A DNA stretch of 64,000 nt, taken from contig CM038908.1 of assembly GCA_021904315.1 (NCBI GenBank), forward strand, positions 10,188,501-10,252,500, in the 5' to 3' direction. Both the position numbers and the translations under genes were made by a program. Of this stretch, positions 22,548 through 34,403 are shown piece by piece. Origin of the DNA: Sphagnum magellanicum. Taxonomy: Eukaryota > Streptophyta > Sphagnopsida > Sphagnales > Sphagnaceae. The notes under the pieces are model-generated. The model made no database searches, was not told the DNA's origin, and was given only the letters and a program-made list of their open reading frames with translations. The first letter of the stretch is position 1; each line of letters starts with the position of its first letter.

Positions 22548-25500
22548 TCACAACCTAGTCTGAACCTCCAAGAACTGTAGCTGCTCCATGAGCCGTTGTT
22601 TTGTATTCACCATTTTCAACCACCGCCTCTTCACCCGATTCTGCTCACCAGACAATGTCCTTCCCAGCTCATTAATTGTGTATTATGACTGCCAATCAGT
22701 CAAGACAAGAAGCAGGAACACCCACATGGAAGCAAGGCACCAGTTCTCACAACTTCAAACCAAGTACAACACAGTAGACATCACAACACACCTATCCCAA
22801 AGATGCCATTTGGGATCCTAGGCATGCCTGTACCACATGCATGATCATGATGACTGAAAAACAAAACCAGACAATACTAGGTTGTAAATGACCTTGGATG
22901 GATTCCAGCTTTACTTAACTTGCTCAAGCCTTATTGCCAGAGACTTGACCATGATTTAGTTGGAAGTAGGAAATGGGAGAGAGATGAAGCTCACAGGAAT
23001 CTGCAGAAGATGCCCAATGGTGAAAGAGGCAAGAACTGGATCATCAACACAACGGACGAGGCCTGGCACTGCTTGAGCCTGAATCCACCAAACCCTCATC
23101 AGGTTGGTGTCATCTATGACCAAGAGAGCATGAAACCAAGTATTTTGTTTCTATTCATGCCCTGGACATTTTGGATACCTTCAGCCTTGTCCAGAAAGAA
23201 CTTTGCAGGAGGTTTCATAAACCTTTCCAGCAGAAGTCAGACTGCAGAATCAACTATGTCATGACAGAATCTCAAACCAGGGGAAGTGCTGCAAATCTGT
23301 GAAACTGGGGTAGCAAAACATTTAGATGATATAATGTTACAGGGACAGACTTTACCTCAGGAACCAAAACATGGCACATATCAATGGCCTGCTTAGCAAG
23401 CTCCTTGACTAGCTCTCTTTCCACTCCAGATGCACAAGGTTCATCATCAAAGTACTCCACCTGTCACATAAGATCAGTATGTGAAAATTGATAAATGTTG
23501 CAGGGAATGAATTAGGACAAAAGACACTTCAAAATCAAGGAAATTCATAGACGATGCTCTGATAAGCAGCCCTGAATCAGAAAAAGGCCTTGCAACTGAC
23601 CTTCACAAAGGAAAACACAGAGGGAAAGATGGGCATCATAACAACTGGAAACAAAAGTACCTCTCCCATATTTAGGCCAAAGGAGCCTGGTTGCACCCAC
23701 ATCCTGCTCAAACATCAATGTTCCAAGATGTCAATAAGCAGGGGCAATTCTGGGCCTATTTGGTGATCCCTTCAGCTACAGAGCATGACAGCAATGGTTC
23801 CTTCCAGAGAGTATCCTTGACTTGCATGGGAAGTGACAGAGGTCCATCCTGAAGGCAAAGTTGACTGTAACAAGACACCAAATTCCCAAAGTTGGAAGAC
23901 CCTTCACAAAGGTTTCAATCTCACTTGCTTACCTCAATGTCAAACACAAGTAGAAAACATTGCAAACCAACAACATGAATCTCAGCAGTTATAGTTTAGG
24001 TGGTTCTTAATGATGTAAACAGAAAATCCAGTGTAGTGCTCATGGAGATTGGTTAAGGTGTGAAGAAACATTAAGCTTCAAAAATAGCTCATACCTTCCA
24101 TCTAGTAATCGGAAGCGCTGAATGCCATGAGCAATTATAAATGACCGGCAATCCCTCTCAAACATGTGCACCTTCAAGTTCTGACACACCCACATCCTAA
24201 CCGAGCTGAACAAACTGTGTTTGGTATACAAGAATGTCTGACCACTTGTGTGATTCTAGGAATATGAAAACTAGGATTCAATGTTTGAAAAGAACTTCTG
24301 ACCAGAAGTCTGTACTAGCCAGCCTACAATTGCCAGTGGATCCTGAAGTGCATCTTTGTTACTTCTGTGCAAAGCTCTAATAACAAAACAAGCTTCCTCA
24401 TCCTTCTGTGCCCACCTCTTATCCTAGATCCAAAGACAATGACTGATAAAATATCTAAATCTAAATGTCTGGATCCCCAGCAAGACACATCAATCAACAC
24501 AAGAACAATCCTTTAGTTGTGCAGTCTCTGCAACAGAACAAGCAGAGTAGGTCTAAAGCGCACCGCAACAGTACCGATTACATCTTCGTTATCCACATCA
24601 GGAGGATTCCATGATGTCACACTCATAGTTGACAATCCAAAAGGCTTCCCTTGCTCCACACACTGGCGTACCTGCCCACAATTCAGCAGGATGGGAAAGT
24701 AAGTGGCACATTAAGGGGAATGTAGTCTATGCAGGCCAGAAAATCTCAACCATGATTGTGAATAGGACACAAGAGGCTCATGGGGGCCCACAAAACAGCA
24801 TACAATGGACAACTCAGCAACATTACCATCACTTTGGAGGTAAGGCTGCTTTTCCGTCCAAGACACCTCTCAATTTCTTAGTCCTAATAGTGATGACAAA
24901 ATGAGAGGACATACTTACCATGAAGCGATAGCAAGGCTCATAGATATGGAAAGGAAGGGACCACCCAGGAAACAGGACCGCATCAAACAATGCAAGTGGC
25001 ATCCTTTCTGAATTTGCCAACTCCTCACTTACAAAAGGGACCTTTCTACTCCTCAGAGCCCTCCTCCCACCAGTATGTTCAGAAGACCTCTCTAATTCCT
25101 TGTTTTCAACGAGTGTGTCAGCAAGATTGTTCAAAGATGAGGGCACACATAACTCTTCTGGCCACCCCTTCTGCTGTGATTGGTCAGAGTTAATTGGCTC
25201 CCCTGTCCAATGTCCTGTGACTTTTTCAGATGGTGGCACAACCCCATTGATATGTTCTTTAGGCCCCGTTGACGATTCCTTAATGTCAACCCTCATGCCT
25301 TGAGTAACCTTCTGCAACAAACCATCATTCAATTCTGGCACATGACTTGTCCGTAAGAGGTGGGAGCTTAATTGATCCAAAATATTTGTGATACTTGTTG
25401 GATTTCTCCTTTCAGACTGTGACTGCTCCTCATCAAGAACCACATTGCTTGGAAGAAAAAGGCTTTTACTCACATCCGCCCTACCATTCAAACAAAATAG

Positions 25501-28459
25501 GTCCTCAGAGCAATAGACATTGATTTTAGCACAACTAACAAACCTTCAAGTCAGAATCCAACTGTAAAAGCTATGGGATTTGTCACCCTGAGTAGATAAA
25601 ACAATCCTTCAGGAAGAAAGCTCATAGAAATTATACTTGAGTAATGTGTAACCAGGCATGCGTGGCATCCCCAAAGACATGCGCACAAATTGTGCAAATG
25701 CATCTACAGGTATCTCATCTGCCCCTTCTGTTTCTTACACATCCAAACACCCAGTGCTCAATTGTTAATGCAGCAACAGCTGTTTATAAGGCCATAACAT
25801 GACATAGTCCAAGAAAACATCCACCAGTAGTTCTAAGAAACATTGTTGGAGCCACACTTGTTTGGCCAAGCCATGCTTGCCAACAAACAGACTGCATCTC
25901 TTCTTCATTGGGAATCTGATCAAACACAGAAATCTCCATTACTGATTGTAAAAGAGAAGACACTATGTGCAAGAAAACCATGAAACACTGATGTGGTAGA
26001 ATTTTTACTGCAATACCTTCAGAGGAAATGGCCAGGCCCACCACACCCTTTGTGATACAGTGGATACCATAAAAGAGTGGACCAGCCTTCTCTTCAGCAA
26101 GTTTAGCATACTGGCTGCTATTTCGTGTGGTGGTGAACAAAGGTGCCATGAATACACCTGCTCTGCAACGTGAACATCATCAAACATAAGAAACATACCT
26201 GTCTCCATCTCCCAGATAAACATCCTGCTAGTATGTGAAATCACCTGAGTTTGAATTCATGAATTACACTTCTACTCTACAAAACATATAAAGCCCAAAC
26301 GCACCAACAAAAATCTTCCCTGAGAAACACCAGAGGTAACTTGAATTGAAAGTTCAAGAATTGCAACCTTAGCACACACATCTCCCCTTGGAACATTGAC
26401 AGAAATCCTCTATTTGAAACAGCAAGAAGTCAGATCCCACCTGGTGCTCTCTGGGAAGACTGTTGAAAGCCTCTGATGGAACTCTGGAAAATCGAAACCT
26501 GCAAAGCTCAGAACCACAAATAAACTGATGAGACAAGAGCAACAATGAGAAGACTGTGTCAGAAAGCCTACAATAGTATGATGAAGAACATATCTGCAGC
26601 AAACACCTATCTAAACTTGATGAAGTCAAACCGGGACACCTGGTGATCAAGGCAGAACTACCAGGTGTGGTTTACATCCATTAAAGTAAGGTAGACAGAA
26701 TGAAAGAAACAAACCTGGAGAACCCAACATGAGGATGTGGGGGTTGTTGGTCATGACTGCCCTTTCAAGGTTGGGCAGATTTGGGAGCCCTGATGTAGGA
26801 GAAACAAAACCAGCTGCCTGTGACCCTGGCATATGGCCCATGCAAAGCACCATAACATACTTGTCATCCTCATTTTCTGAATTGGAATCTGTATCTTCTT
26901 TGTGTGCACCAGTCCCAGGTGTTTCAAGGGCATCCTTGAGAGGGATGATGACCTCCACATCCTTATTGGGGCCAAGACTCTCTTCTCTGACAACTGCACA
27001 TCAGCAACCCTGTCACAGAAATCATAACTTGGGCGGCACTATCAGCAATGTTCAAAAGAAGGGACAAAATCTTGGAAACACAGTGCCTGTATCTCACTGC
27101 ATGCAACACCATGAAGACTGAGGTGCAGACATGTGATAGATTATATGACAGAAAGAGCACAATAGAAATAATTTCAATCAGTTGCTAACTCAACAAACAC
27201 TTGCCTATAGAAGTGCCTAATTTTGGATCCCAATTCTGGTTTGAAGTTTGCTGGTTGAGTGTGCCCTGTGACATGGTATTGACTGCATGCAATAACACAG
27301 GTTCAGGCAAGTCATTCAGAAAACCAAGCAAGCTTGTTGTCTCTCCTGCCATCTTAGGGTTGTCTGCTTCAAAGGCAAGTAAGTCCCTGTTCTCTTCAAC
27401 CTCTTCCCTTATGGGAGCTTCAGAAGCACAAATGTCTTTCCCTTTCAACTTTGCATAATCTTCACAGAGTTCCTCCCAGTCCATGAGTGTCCCCTCATCC
27501 TCATCACTCACTATGTCCCCTATTCCACCTGCCACCCTCCTTTCTGCCTGCCCCTTCTCAGATCCATCTTGCTCTACTTCATGGACTAAAATCCCACATT
27601 CATTCACCAAACATTCTCTAGTGGATATGTCACATCCTTCATCCTTATTCCCAAACATCTCCAATGGATTCAATCCTTCTTCGTTCATGCCATTACCTTT
27701 ACCTGTAGCAAGAGGTGGAGTACCCCTCACCCCATCCAAACCATCAGCTGAGGAGTTTGCCTGTGATCGTGCACCTCCATTTTGCCCACAATTGTTTCCT
27801 CCTGTACCCGAGGGTCTGTCCCCTGTGAAGTTCGAACTAGCTCTGCAACCGGCATTCTCTGTTCTCTCCCCATGCCCTGACCCTAGTGGTTGCATATCAT
27901 CACCGTACTCAAGCCCTAGATTCTCCACAACACACCCTATCAAGGGCACGATCTCCGCCTTCTCCTCCCCTACATCTAACGCAAAGCTCGAGCTCTGGAC
28001 GGATGCATTCCAGGAGCTAGAGCTTGAGGAAGGAGAGGAATTAGGGTTTGGTGGAGAAAGGGATTGAGGAACGGAGAGAGCTTGGGGGATTTGTTGAGAT
28101 CGACCCTCCGATGAACTGGAAAAGTGGGACGCAAGCTCCTGGACTGCAAGAATGGCTGCTTGCGTGGGTTTCGAGATAAAAACAACTGCCAGTGTGGGGG
28201 GCGAACGAGGGCCGAGGAGGGACCGACCGTGAGCCCACGCAGCTAGCGGCGATTCTCCCTCCTGCATCCCACGCAGCACCAAGGTAGCGAACCTGAATAA
28301 TCTTCCGTCTTTAGCATTGTGCTCCGCGATGAAGCATTGCTCAAATCTCGGCGGGTTTCCAGTACTGCTGTGGCGCATCCGAGGCGCAAAACTGCACGAT
28401 GGCACACGGCATGCTATCAACTTGGCCCACCGCCGCGTCTGCACCGCCCTGAGCATCAT
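22548..28459 (-). CDS. FIST-domain / LON-domain fusion protein
   Basis: Eleven exons join in phase into about 950 codons: 28459-27199, 26993-26715, 26498-26441, 26162-26017, 25941-25825, 25727-25637, 25480-24919, 24671-24564, 24180-24095, 23864-23822, 23460-23356. The N-terminus (MMLRAVQTRRWAK...) is Arg-rich and lacks acidic residues, like an organellar transit peptide. A FIST sensory domain follows: 'PPTLAVVFISKP', 'VPLIGCVVE', 'LCMGHMPGSQAAGF', 'FHQRLSTVFPEST', 'CITKGVVGLAISS', with an acidic low-complexity insert of about 250 residues. Then comes a LON N-terminal domain: 'RMPLALFDAVLFPGWSLPF', 'YEPCYRFM', 'QGKPFGLS', 'FERDCRSFIIAHGIQRFRLL', 'VEYFDDEP'. FIST binds small ligands in bacterial sensors; LON-N binds protein substrates. 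Neither a protease nor a RING part is visible. The last exons are uncertain: candidates are one near 22865-22802 ('GMPRIPNGIFG') and a final one ending at the stop at 22548 ('KRRWLKMVNTKQRLMEQLQF'). It could instead be two adjacent genes. Confidence 0.65.
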
Positions 28460-29100
28460 TCTCGGACCAAATCCAAGCACACAAATCAGCTTGCCCAGGC
28501 ACGCTTCTAGTATTTATGTCATAGAGTCGTCAAATTCTTGCTTGCAGAACCGCAAGCCGCTTGTCTGTCCCCGATTGCAATTGGCTCTATAACGTTGTCT
28601 GCAGCGAGAGCAGATGTTGCAGTTGCTGCAGATTTTGACAAAATTGCGAGGATTTCCCGATCGCACACAAGAGAGAAGGAGTGCATACATGCGCTTGAAT
28701 TCGTCCGCTCGGCCGCGAAAATGGTCTGACAACCGATCATCCTCTCCGCCCCTCGAAGTGAGTGCGGACTTGCATATCCGCTCCGCCCAGACAGTTCGCT
28801 TTGCCCGCCACAACATACTGACCTGCATAAAACATTACATACCAGCCCGACAGCCCACAGTCGCACTGTGCAAAAAACCACTCACCAGTCCAGTATCCCA
28901 GGGGCTTCACAACCCAACCAAAAAAAATAAATTGAAATGACCCCATTCCTCCACCCTCTTGCTAGGGACTCCACAACCCAAATAAAAATATTGTAAAAAA
29001 AATTTTGTGATTAAATGAACTAAATTCCCGTAAATTATAAGAAAATGGTGTGGCCCATACTTTCATAGTAGTTTGCATTTTTCAAAATGGTACAATCATC
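28460..29100. promoter_or_regulatory. 5' flank of the FIST-LON gene
   Basis: A GC-richer stretch (28460-28940) directly upstream of the gene on the minus strand. It has overlapping frames on both strands but no known protein motif, so promoter and 5' UTR is the best reading. Beyond 28940 the sequence turns AT-rich. Two similar strings, 'ggggcttcacaacccaacc' (28890) and 'gggactccacaacccaaat' (28966), stand about 75 bp apart near the probable edge of the next transposon. Confidence 0.35.
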
Positions 29101-29169
29101 TCCCAACTCTTCATCTTCTTCTTCTAAAAAGTTTCATACACGGGTCTTTTTCTCCATTCTCCTAAGCGT

Positions 29170-29972
29170 CCATCTTAAGATATGCTGCTTGTAATGTTGG
29201 CTAGTGCAATTGTCATAGCCCGTCCCAATCTAACAACACAAAATAAAAGAAATATAAGACTTGTAACATGGTCAAATGATGCAATGTCAACCTTATTAGA
29301 TTTGTATGAGAAAAAATATTTGGTTTTTGGTTGTCGATTTTTTTTAACAAAGGATTGAAAAGAAATTCGAAGAAAACTTGTGGCACATATCCCCATTAAA
29401 AGTCCTAAGATTACAATTCAATGTCATGACAAGTGGGACAAGATGGAGGAAAAAAAAATCAAAAGAAGACAACGGAAGGTGTTATAGGTGCAACAACCAT
29501 TTCATGGGTTTGGTTTGACAAGATGAATCAAATTCTTGAAGGCACAGCTAAAGCAAATGACACACCAAGTGGTCTTGATTAAGGGCATGCGCATGTGAAA
29601 TCTTTTCAAACACCAACCATTGAAGAAGATTTACTAAACAATGGAGTTCCAACTCAAGCTGGGAGTGAAATTCCATAATCTCCTCCTTCCACAGTGCCTA
29701 TGTTTGGTACTCAAGCTACTACATCTAAAACTCCTCACACATGTGCAGCTAATTTGGTAAGTGTTTTTACTAAAGTCATGGGAAGGAAAAAACGTAGATC
29801 GAATGGTGATATGGCAATTGCTTGGAAGAAATTTGTTGATGCTTATGAGAAGATTGAAAATTTAAAGCTAGAGTTGCAAAGAGAGGCAATTGAGATTACA
29901 AAATCCATTGCTCAATCAATGATTGCAACGGAAGAAAGATCAAAGCAAGAAAGTAAAGAACAAACTTTGTAG
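29170..29972 (+). pseudogene. PIF/Harbinger accessory ORF1 relic (element 2)
   Basis: Across frames, the plus strand gives 'KDWKEIRRKL'-like and 'QCHDKWDKMEE' segments typical of a trihelix/Myb-type DNA-binding fold. The final open stretch (29694-29972) carries 'GRKKRRSNGDMAIAWKKF' and a charged helical tail ending 'ERSKQESKEQTL'. The tail resembles the one of element 1 at 7.7 kb. Several stops and frameshifts are present. It converges on the transposase relic at 30.6-31.4 kb, the same layout as element 1. Confidence 0.55.
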
Positions 29973-30599
29973 TTGGCACAAATTTTTGTTGCAAAACTGA
30001 GGGCTAAATGTCCACTTAATGTTCTAAACATTAAGATTTTTTTTCTTTTATGTGTTTTATGAATTAGACATTCATACAATAATGTATTAGACATGCATTG
30101 TAATGCAAAAAAACATGTTTGTTATTTTATATGTTTTTCATATGGATTTCTGCCTAATGAAGTCAAGGTTTATTCCCTAGAATTACGAAGTAAACATGAT
30201 GTAAATAATGGATCTCGAATCTCCTCATTAGTTGTCTTGGAACCTTCACCTTCTTGCGGCACTGATATGTGCATATTGGCAAAACCCACCATTGGATCTC
30301 CCTGTGCTCAAATGTCACAAACCATTGATTTTGGCATTCGTTGGTAAAAAATGTGCAAAGTGCGACATGCCAAAGCAATCACCAGAACTCAATCAACTCA
30401 AGCATTGAAAATTTTCAAAATCCTCCATTAGTTCTTCAAAGTCCCAAATGCATTTTCACATCACTTTTATTCATGGCTCAATTAAATCGAATTTGGTCAA
30501 CCATATTAAAATTTCAAAGTTTAAAACCTTTGAAAATGTACTATTAAATGGGATATGCAACATCACCAAAAAGGTAAGGTCAGATTTGCACACCTCCAA

Positions 30600-31395
30600 T
30601 ATTAACAAGGAGTTCTTACAAAATTTGTTGGGTCTGAAATGCACGATATAAATTGGACATTTTGAACTATCCTCCATTTGCAACTCCTCCTAACTAAACA
30701 ACACAAACATTCCAAAAAATATGGTCATAATCATTAACTGCTTGCACCACTAAGTTATGAAAGCACTTATTGTTGTAAAAATCTGCAGCTAAAGACTTAA
30801 CTTGTTTATTTGGTTTTGCACTTAATCATATATGGGCACAATCAATGACACCACAAATTTGTGGCAAACCTATGATGTCACCAAACCACTCAAAGAGGTT
30901 ATGTAACCAATCTCCTATAGGAGTATGAACATAAATTGAAAATAACTTGTCAACATTAAATAAAACATCACACACTATGTAGGTGTATTACCTAATACCC
31001 CACACCATATAATGCACTCATCTTCACAGGACATAATCTGTGTGCTAATTGATACAAAACCATTATCACAATCTTCCTGGAATGTATAGGTGCTTTCACA
31101 AATTCTGTTGAAGTTGGATTGATGTATGGAGTTAATTCTTGCAATAGGTACTCAAAGGTCAAAAATGTCATCCTATGGGATTGTAAATATTTCTTATCAA
31201 GAATTTTAGGCATACAATGTCACACATCACCCTTAACAACATCATAATGTATCCTTTGATGAGGTTCAACTCATCACATTTTTTCCTAACTTTGTTTCTC
31301 CAAGAAAGTGAAATAAAGAATGGTATGAAACGTTGCAACAAAAATTGCCCTATATCCAATAGGATAGGGAAGACTTGTTTTGGCTTTCAAGGGTG
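30600..31395 (-). pseudogene. PIF/Harbinger DDE transposase relic (element 2)
   Basis: Minus-strand reading gives 'SHRMTFLTFEYLLQELTPYI', 'IVIMVLYQLAHRLCPVKMSA', then 'LFEWFGDIIGLPQICGVIDC' (first catalytic Asp strand), 'NNKCFHNLVVQAVND' (second Asp strand) and a worn 'LGGVANGG' in place of the usual GGxHDG. These are the landmarks of the PIF/Harbinger DDE nuclease. Stops and frame changes make it non-functional. 'VLYQLAH' is shared with element 1, so the two are related, but this copy is inverted with respect to it. The third catalytic residue and element ends were not identified. Confidence 0.75.
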
Positions 31396-32254
31396 AGTGC
31401 TAGAAAGAAGAACCAAAAGAATAGCAAATAGGAGAATGGTGTCATTTTCGGCCATTGTTTTAGAACAATTCAGTCTTGACAAAAAATTATATATATAAGT
31501 TTTGAACTCAAAATACAAAGGACATAACTTTTTGAGTTTCAAACCCTAATCCATTTGTCAAAGGTTAGGAGTGAAATTGTAAATGATAAGATTTTGATTT
31601 TTGGTATTGTGAAGGCCACATTTTATTTTTCTAACATAAGATGAGAAATGATTTTCAAATGATGCTATTTTTGTGAAATGTGAACAAATTCATGTGGTTT
31701 GGTTGAAATGAATCATTAGCCCAAAATAAACATAACTTGTGATCACAAATTAAAAACATGACAAAGCACATGACTGTAATCTACAAAGGAAAAAAAAAGA
31801 AAGAAGGGAATCATCTTGTTGTTATTGAACCAAGCCATAGGCCAAAGAAAACACATTTATACTTGTAATTTTGACAAACTTGTAATGTTGTTGCTTATAT
31901 GACATTGATTCCAAAATTATCAATGAAAATAGTAGACACAGCCCCAAACCCAAAAATATTAAGCAACAGTCTTGACGTATGGTAAGAATTATTGTCCATA
32001 TCATTTCTTTCTACTAAAAGGTTACAATACGATGGTGATCATGATGGAAGTATACAATGGGCGTTTGTATGGTCACTTTTCATTGGAAGTAACAAGGGGG
32101 AAAGTACAATGTTTTTGCAATTTTACAATGAAATATCTTGTACATTGCAATCCTTCCAAAAGAATTTCCACCTACTGATTGATGAGTAACCATCCATTTT
32201 CCACAGGAACTGCAATTCACCTGAAGGTTCCAACCATACATTCCTACATATACA
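31396..32254. other. Transposon flank and 3' flank of Elongin A
   Basis: AT-rich DNA between the PIF/Harbinger relic and the Elongin A stop codon. The last few hundred bases are probably Elongin A 3' UTR. No coding region supported. Confidence 0.4.
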
Positions 32255-34403
32255 TCACTTCTTCAAAGAGTGTCCTATTCTTGGAAGCTGGTGAGGAAGA
32301 ATTGGTTTTGGTACTGGCCTTGCTGAAGCTACCACTGGTTTCCTCCGCATTGCAGCATGCATTTTTGCTTCATTACTGCATGGGATAGGCAATTGATCAG
32401 ACAAGGGACACAGGTTTTAAGAACTGGCAGCAACAATCTTATATGTAGACTATATATATCCAAGGTTTGTATTAGAACTAGACATGCACATTAGAAAATT
32501 ACCTGTTTACATACTCCATCCTTGCCTTCTTCATTAACCGGCCTTTACAGTTTGCAAACCGACCCACAGGGGCACTACCTGTCCTCACATAAAACAGAAG
32601 ACATCACTTTATCTCAGTGTGTGGAGGGAGACACAAGATTCTGGAGAAATTGTTTTGGGCAGGCAGACTGCAAGAGCATCTGAAGCCCAGAACTGACCTA
32701 AAATGCTACAAACCTCAAGCTACCATTGCAAACACATCAAACAGGGTTTGCATCAATAATTTGCACCCACACAAGGTTGATCAGAAATACCTCTGCCACT
32801 TCCAGGACCACATTTACTTCGCTTGGTGTCTGGTGGAGTAATCTCACATGACCGTGTTTGCCGAGTTGCTTTCACTGCAGTTACAAAGGACAATATTCTT
32901 CAGTTTGCTCACAATCAACAAGTTTCCCAACAAAGCACAAAAAACTTCTGGAAAGCAACATGGAAAAACTCAGTTGCCATGAACCCAAACAAAGAAACTA
33001 TTGATCAGAACAAGCACAAGGTATCTCACAGGATTTTGCCTCCTTGTAGAGCTCCTTCAAGCGGTCTACACCTTTTCTCTGGACTTCTTCTTGCTCTTTA
33101 ATCTTAGCCTGCAGACCAACAGTTGATTGATACAAGTTACATACTTAATATAAACAAGATCAAACTACTGCCAATTCTACACAACATAAAGAAGGAAACC
33201 AAACCCTAACATTGGGCCACTTACAGAACCAAACCCTAACTTATTCCTAATGCATTCTGAGACTTAGGGCCACTTAAGGTCCAGGGTCCAATGAAATAGA
33301 GCAACCCTATTGGCTGACAACCATAGGTTGGACCCATAGCCTCAAGATGAGGTTCCAAGACCCACAAGTAGCAAATTGAGGCTAAACCTACATGGCACCA
33401 TTTTGGAGGGGAAATCAATTGGTTTGGAACAAGAAATAGAGCTCAAAGGAGAGCTCACGATTCAGAAACCAAGACAGAAGCTAGAGTCCAAGGCAGAGTC
33501 CAACTCACACATTCAATTTGATTCAAATGAGACCAAATTGGTTCCTAAGAATCTTGACCTAGACCCCCATCTAAAGTGGGCCTTAGGGTTACACCAAAAC
33601 CAAAAAAGAACCCTGAAGGAGTGCCCTCATGGCACCACTCCCTTTAGGATGTCCTTAGAGCAAAAAGGGCGTCCCTTCAGTTCTCTTGAGTTTGCTCCCT
33701 TAGGGTTTTCAGCCTCAGCAAACTACAGGCCTGAAAACCCTAAGGGAGCAAACTCAAGAGTACTGGGAAAAACCCTAAGACCTCGGACTGCATGATTCCC
33801 ACACCTGAGATTGTTCATCAAGATACAAATCTGCCCATTACCCCAAGAGGCAAGCCACCTTTGAACCTGGTACAGCTGCTTCCATTTGAACTTGCACTTC
33901 CGATCCGCCATGCGCCGCTTCACCATCTCCACAGCATCATTTCCGAACTTGCGGGAGTAACACTTGAGCCAGAGCTCATCGGTGATTGGACTCAAATCCC
34001 TTCCCTGCACATGTCAACAGCAGGGCTATGTTGTTCAGTAGACGACATATCTATGTGAACACGAGTGACCTAGATCCCAAGCCGCATGTAAAGCTTATGA
34101 AATCGCGCTACAGTACACAACCACAAAATCTGGAGCCCCATGGCTTCGCTTCCAAAGGGCATACATATGCTCCCATACCACACAAAAAACAAGGACACCG
34201 CACCTGGCCACAACTAGTCCGGAAAGAGAGAGAGAGAGAGAGAGACGAACCTCTGTGCTCGACTCGATATGGAGGAGTTGATCGGCATCACAATGCGGAA
34301 GAATCACTTCCAACAAGCTCATGTCTGTGTGTCCCACATCTCCTAGATGCGACAGATTATCTATTGCACTCCGCACACAAAGCTCCACCAAAGACAACAC
34401 CAT
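32255..34403 (-). CDS. ELOA: Elongin A (transcription elongation factor SIII subunit)
   Basis: Six exons with matching phases give 216 residues: 34403-34251, 34004-33867, 33108-33030, 32874-32791, 32578-32503, 32375-32255. Elongin A relieves pausing of RNA polymerase II and joins Elongin B/C in a ubiquitin ligase. The N-terminus has a BC-box, 'SLVELCVRSAIDN', fitting the Leu/Cys spacing that binds Elongin C. Next come 'LGDVGHTDMSLLEVILPHCD' and 'DQLLHIESSTE' of the Elongin A domain, then 'GRDLSPITDELWLKCYSRKF' and 'FKWKQLYQ'. A charged coiled-coil ('IKEQEEVQRKGVDRLKELYK') and a basic tail ('GRLMKKARMEYVN') follow, as in Arabidopsis Elongin A. It lacks the long N-terminal extension of animal Elongin A, which is normal for plants. 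The start is the first ATG in frame. Intron 2 (about 760 bp) holds a perfect 30-bp hairpin. Confidence 0.92.
33683..33760. repeat. Perfect 30-bp inverted repeat in Elongin A intron 2
   Basis: The arm at 33683-33712 (beginning 'ctcttgagtttgctccctta') and the arm at 33731-33760 (ending 'gggagcaaactcaagag') are exact reverse complements, with an 18-nt spacer. The spacer carries a further partial match (cagcct / aggcctg). Confidence 0.95.
34228..34248. repeat. (AG)n microsatellite in Elongin A intron 1
   Basis: About ten AG dinucleotides in a row, directly inside the donor-side of intron 1 of the Elongin A gene on the minus strand, where it reads as CT repeats. Confidence 0.8.

Noticed and set aside
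24829..25491. LON segment as a plant cereblon homologue
   Set aside because: The LON motifs ('YEPCYRFM', 'ERDCRSFIIAHGIQRFRLL') resemble the LONRF type, and no CULT zinc-binding domain follows.
27483..28067. 194-codon plus-strand frame
   Set aside because: Antisense shadow of FIST-LON exon 1. Pro/Ser-rich because the sense strand encodes Gly/Asn/Glu-rich sequence.
28514..28946. Five overlapping frames of 63-120 codons upstream of the FIST-LON gene
   Set aside because: They overlap on both strands in a GC-richer promoter region. None has a known motif or a consistent splice context.
33376..33795. 139-codon plus-strand frame
   Set aside because: Lies wholly inside intron 2 of Elongin A on the other strand, spans the hairpin and shows no motif.
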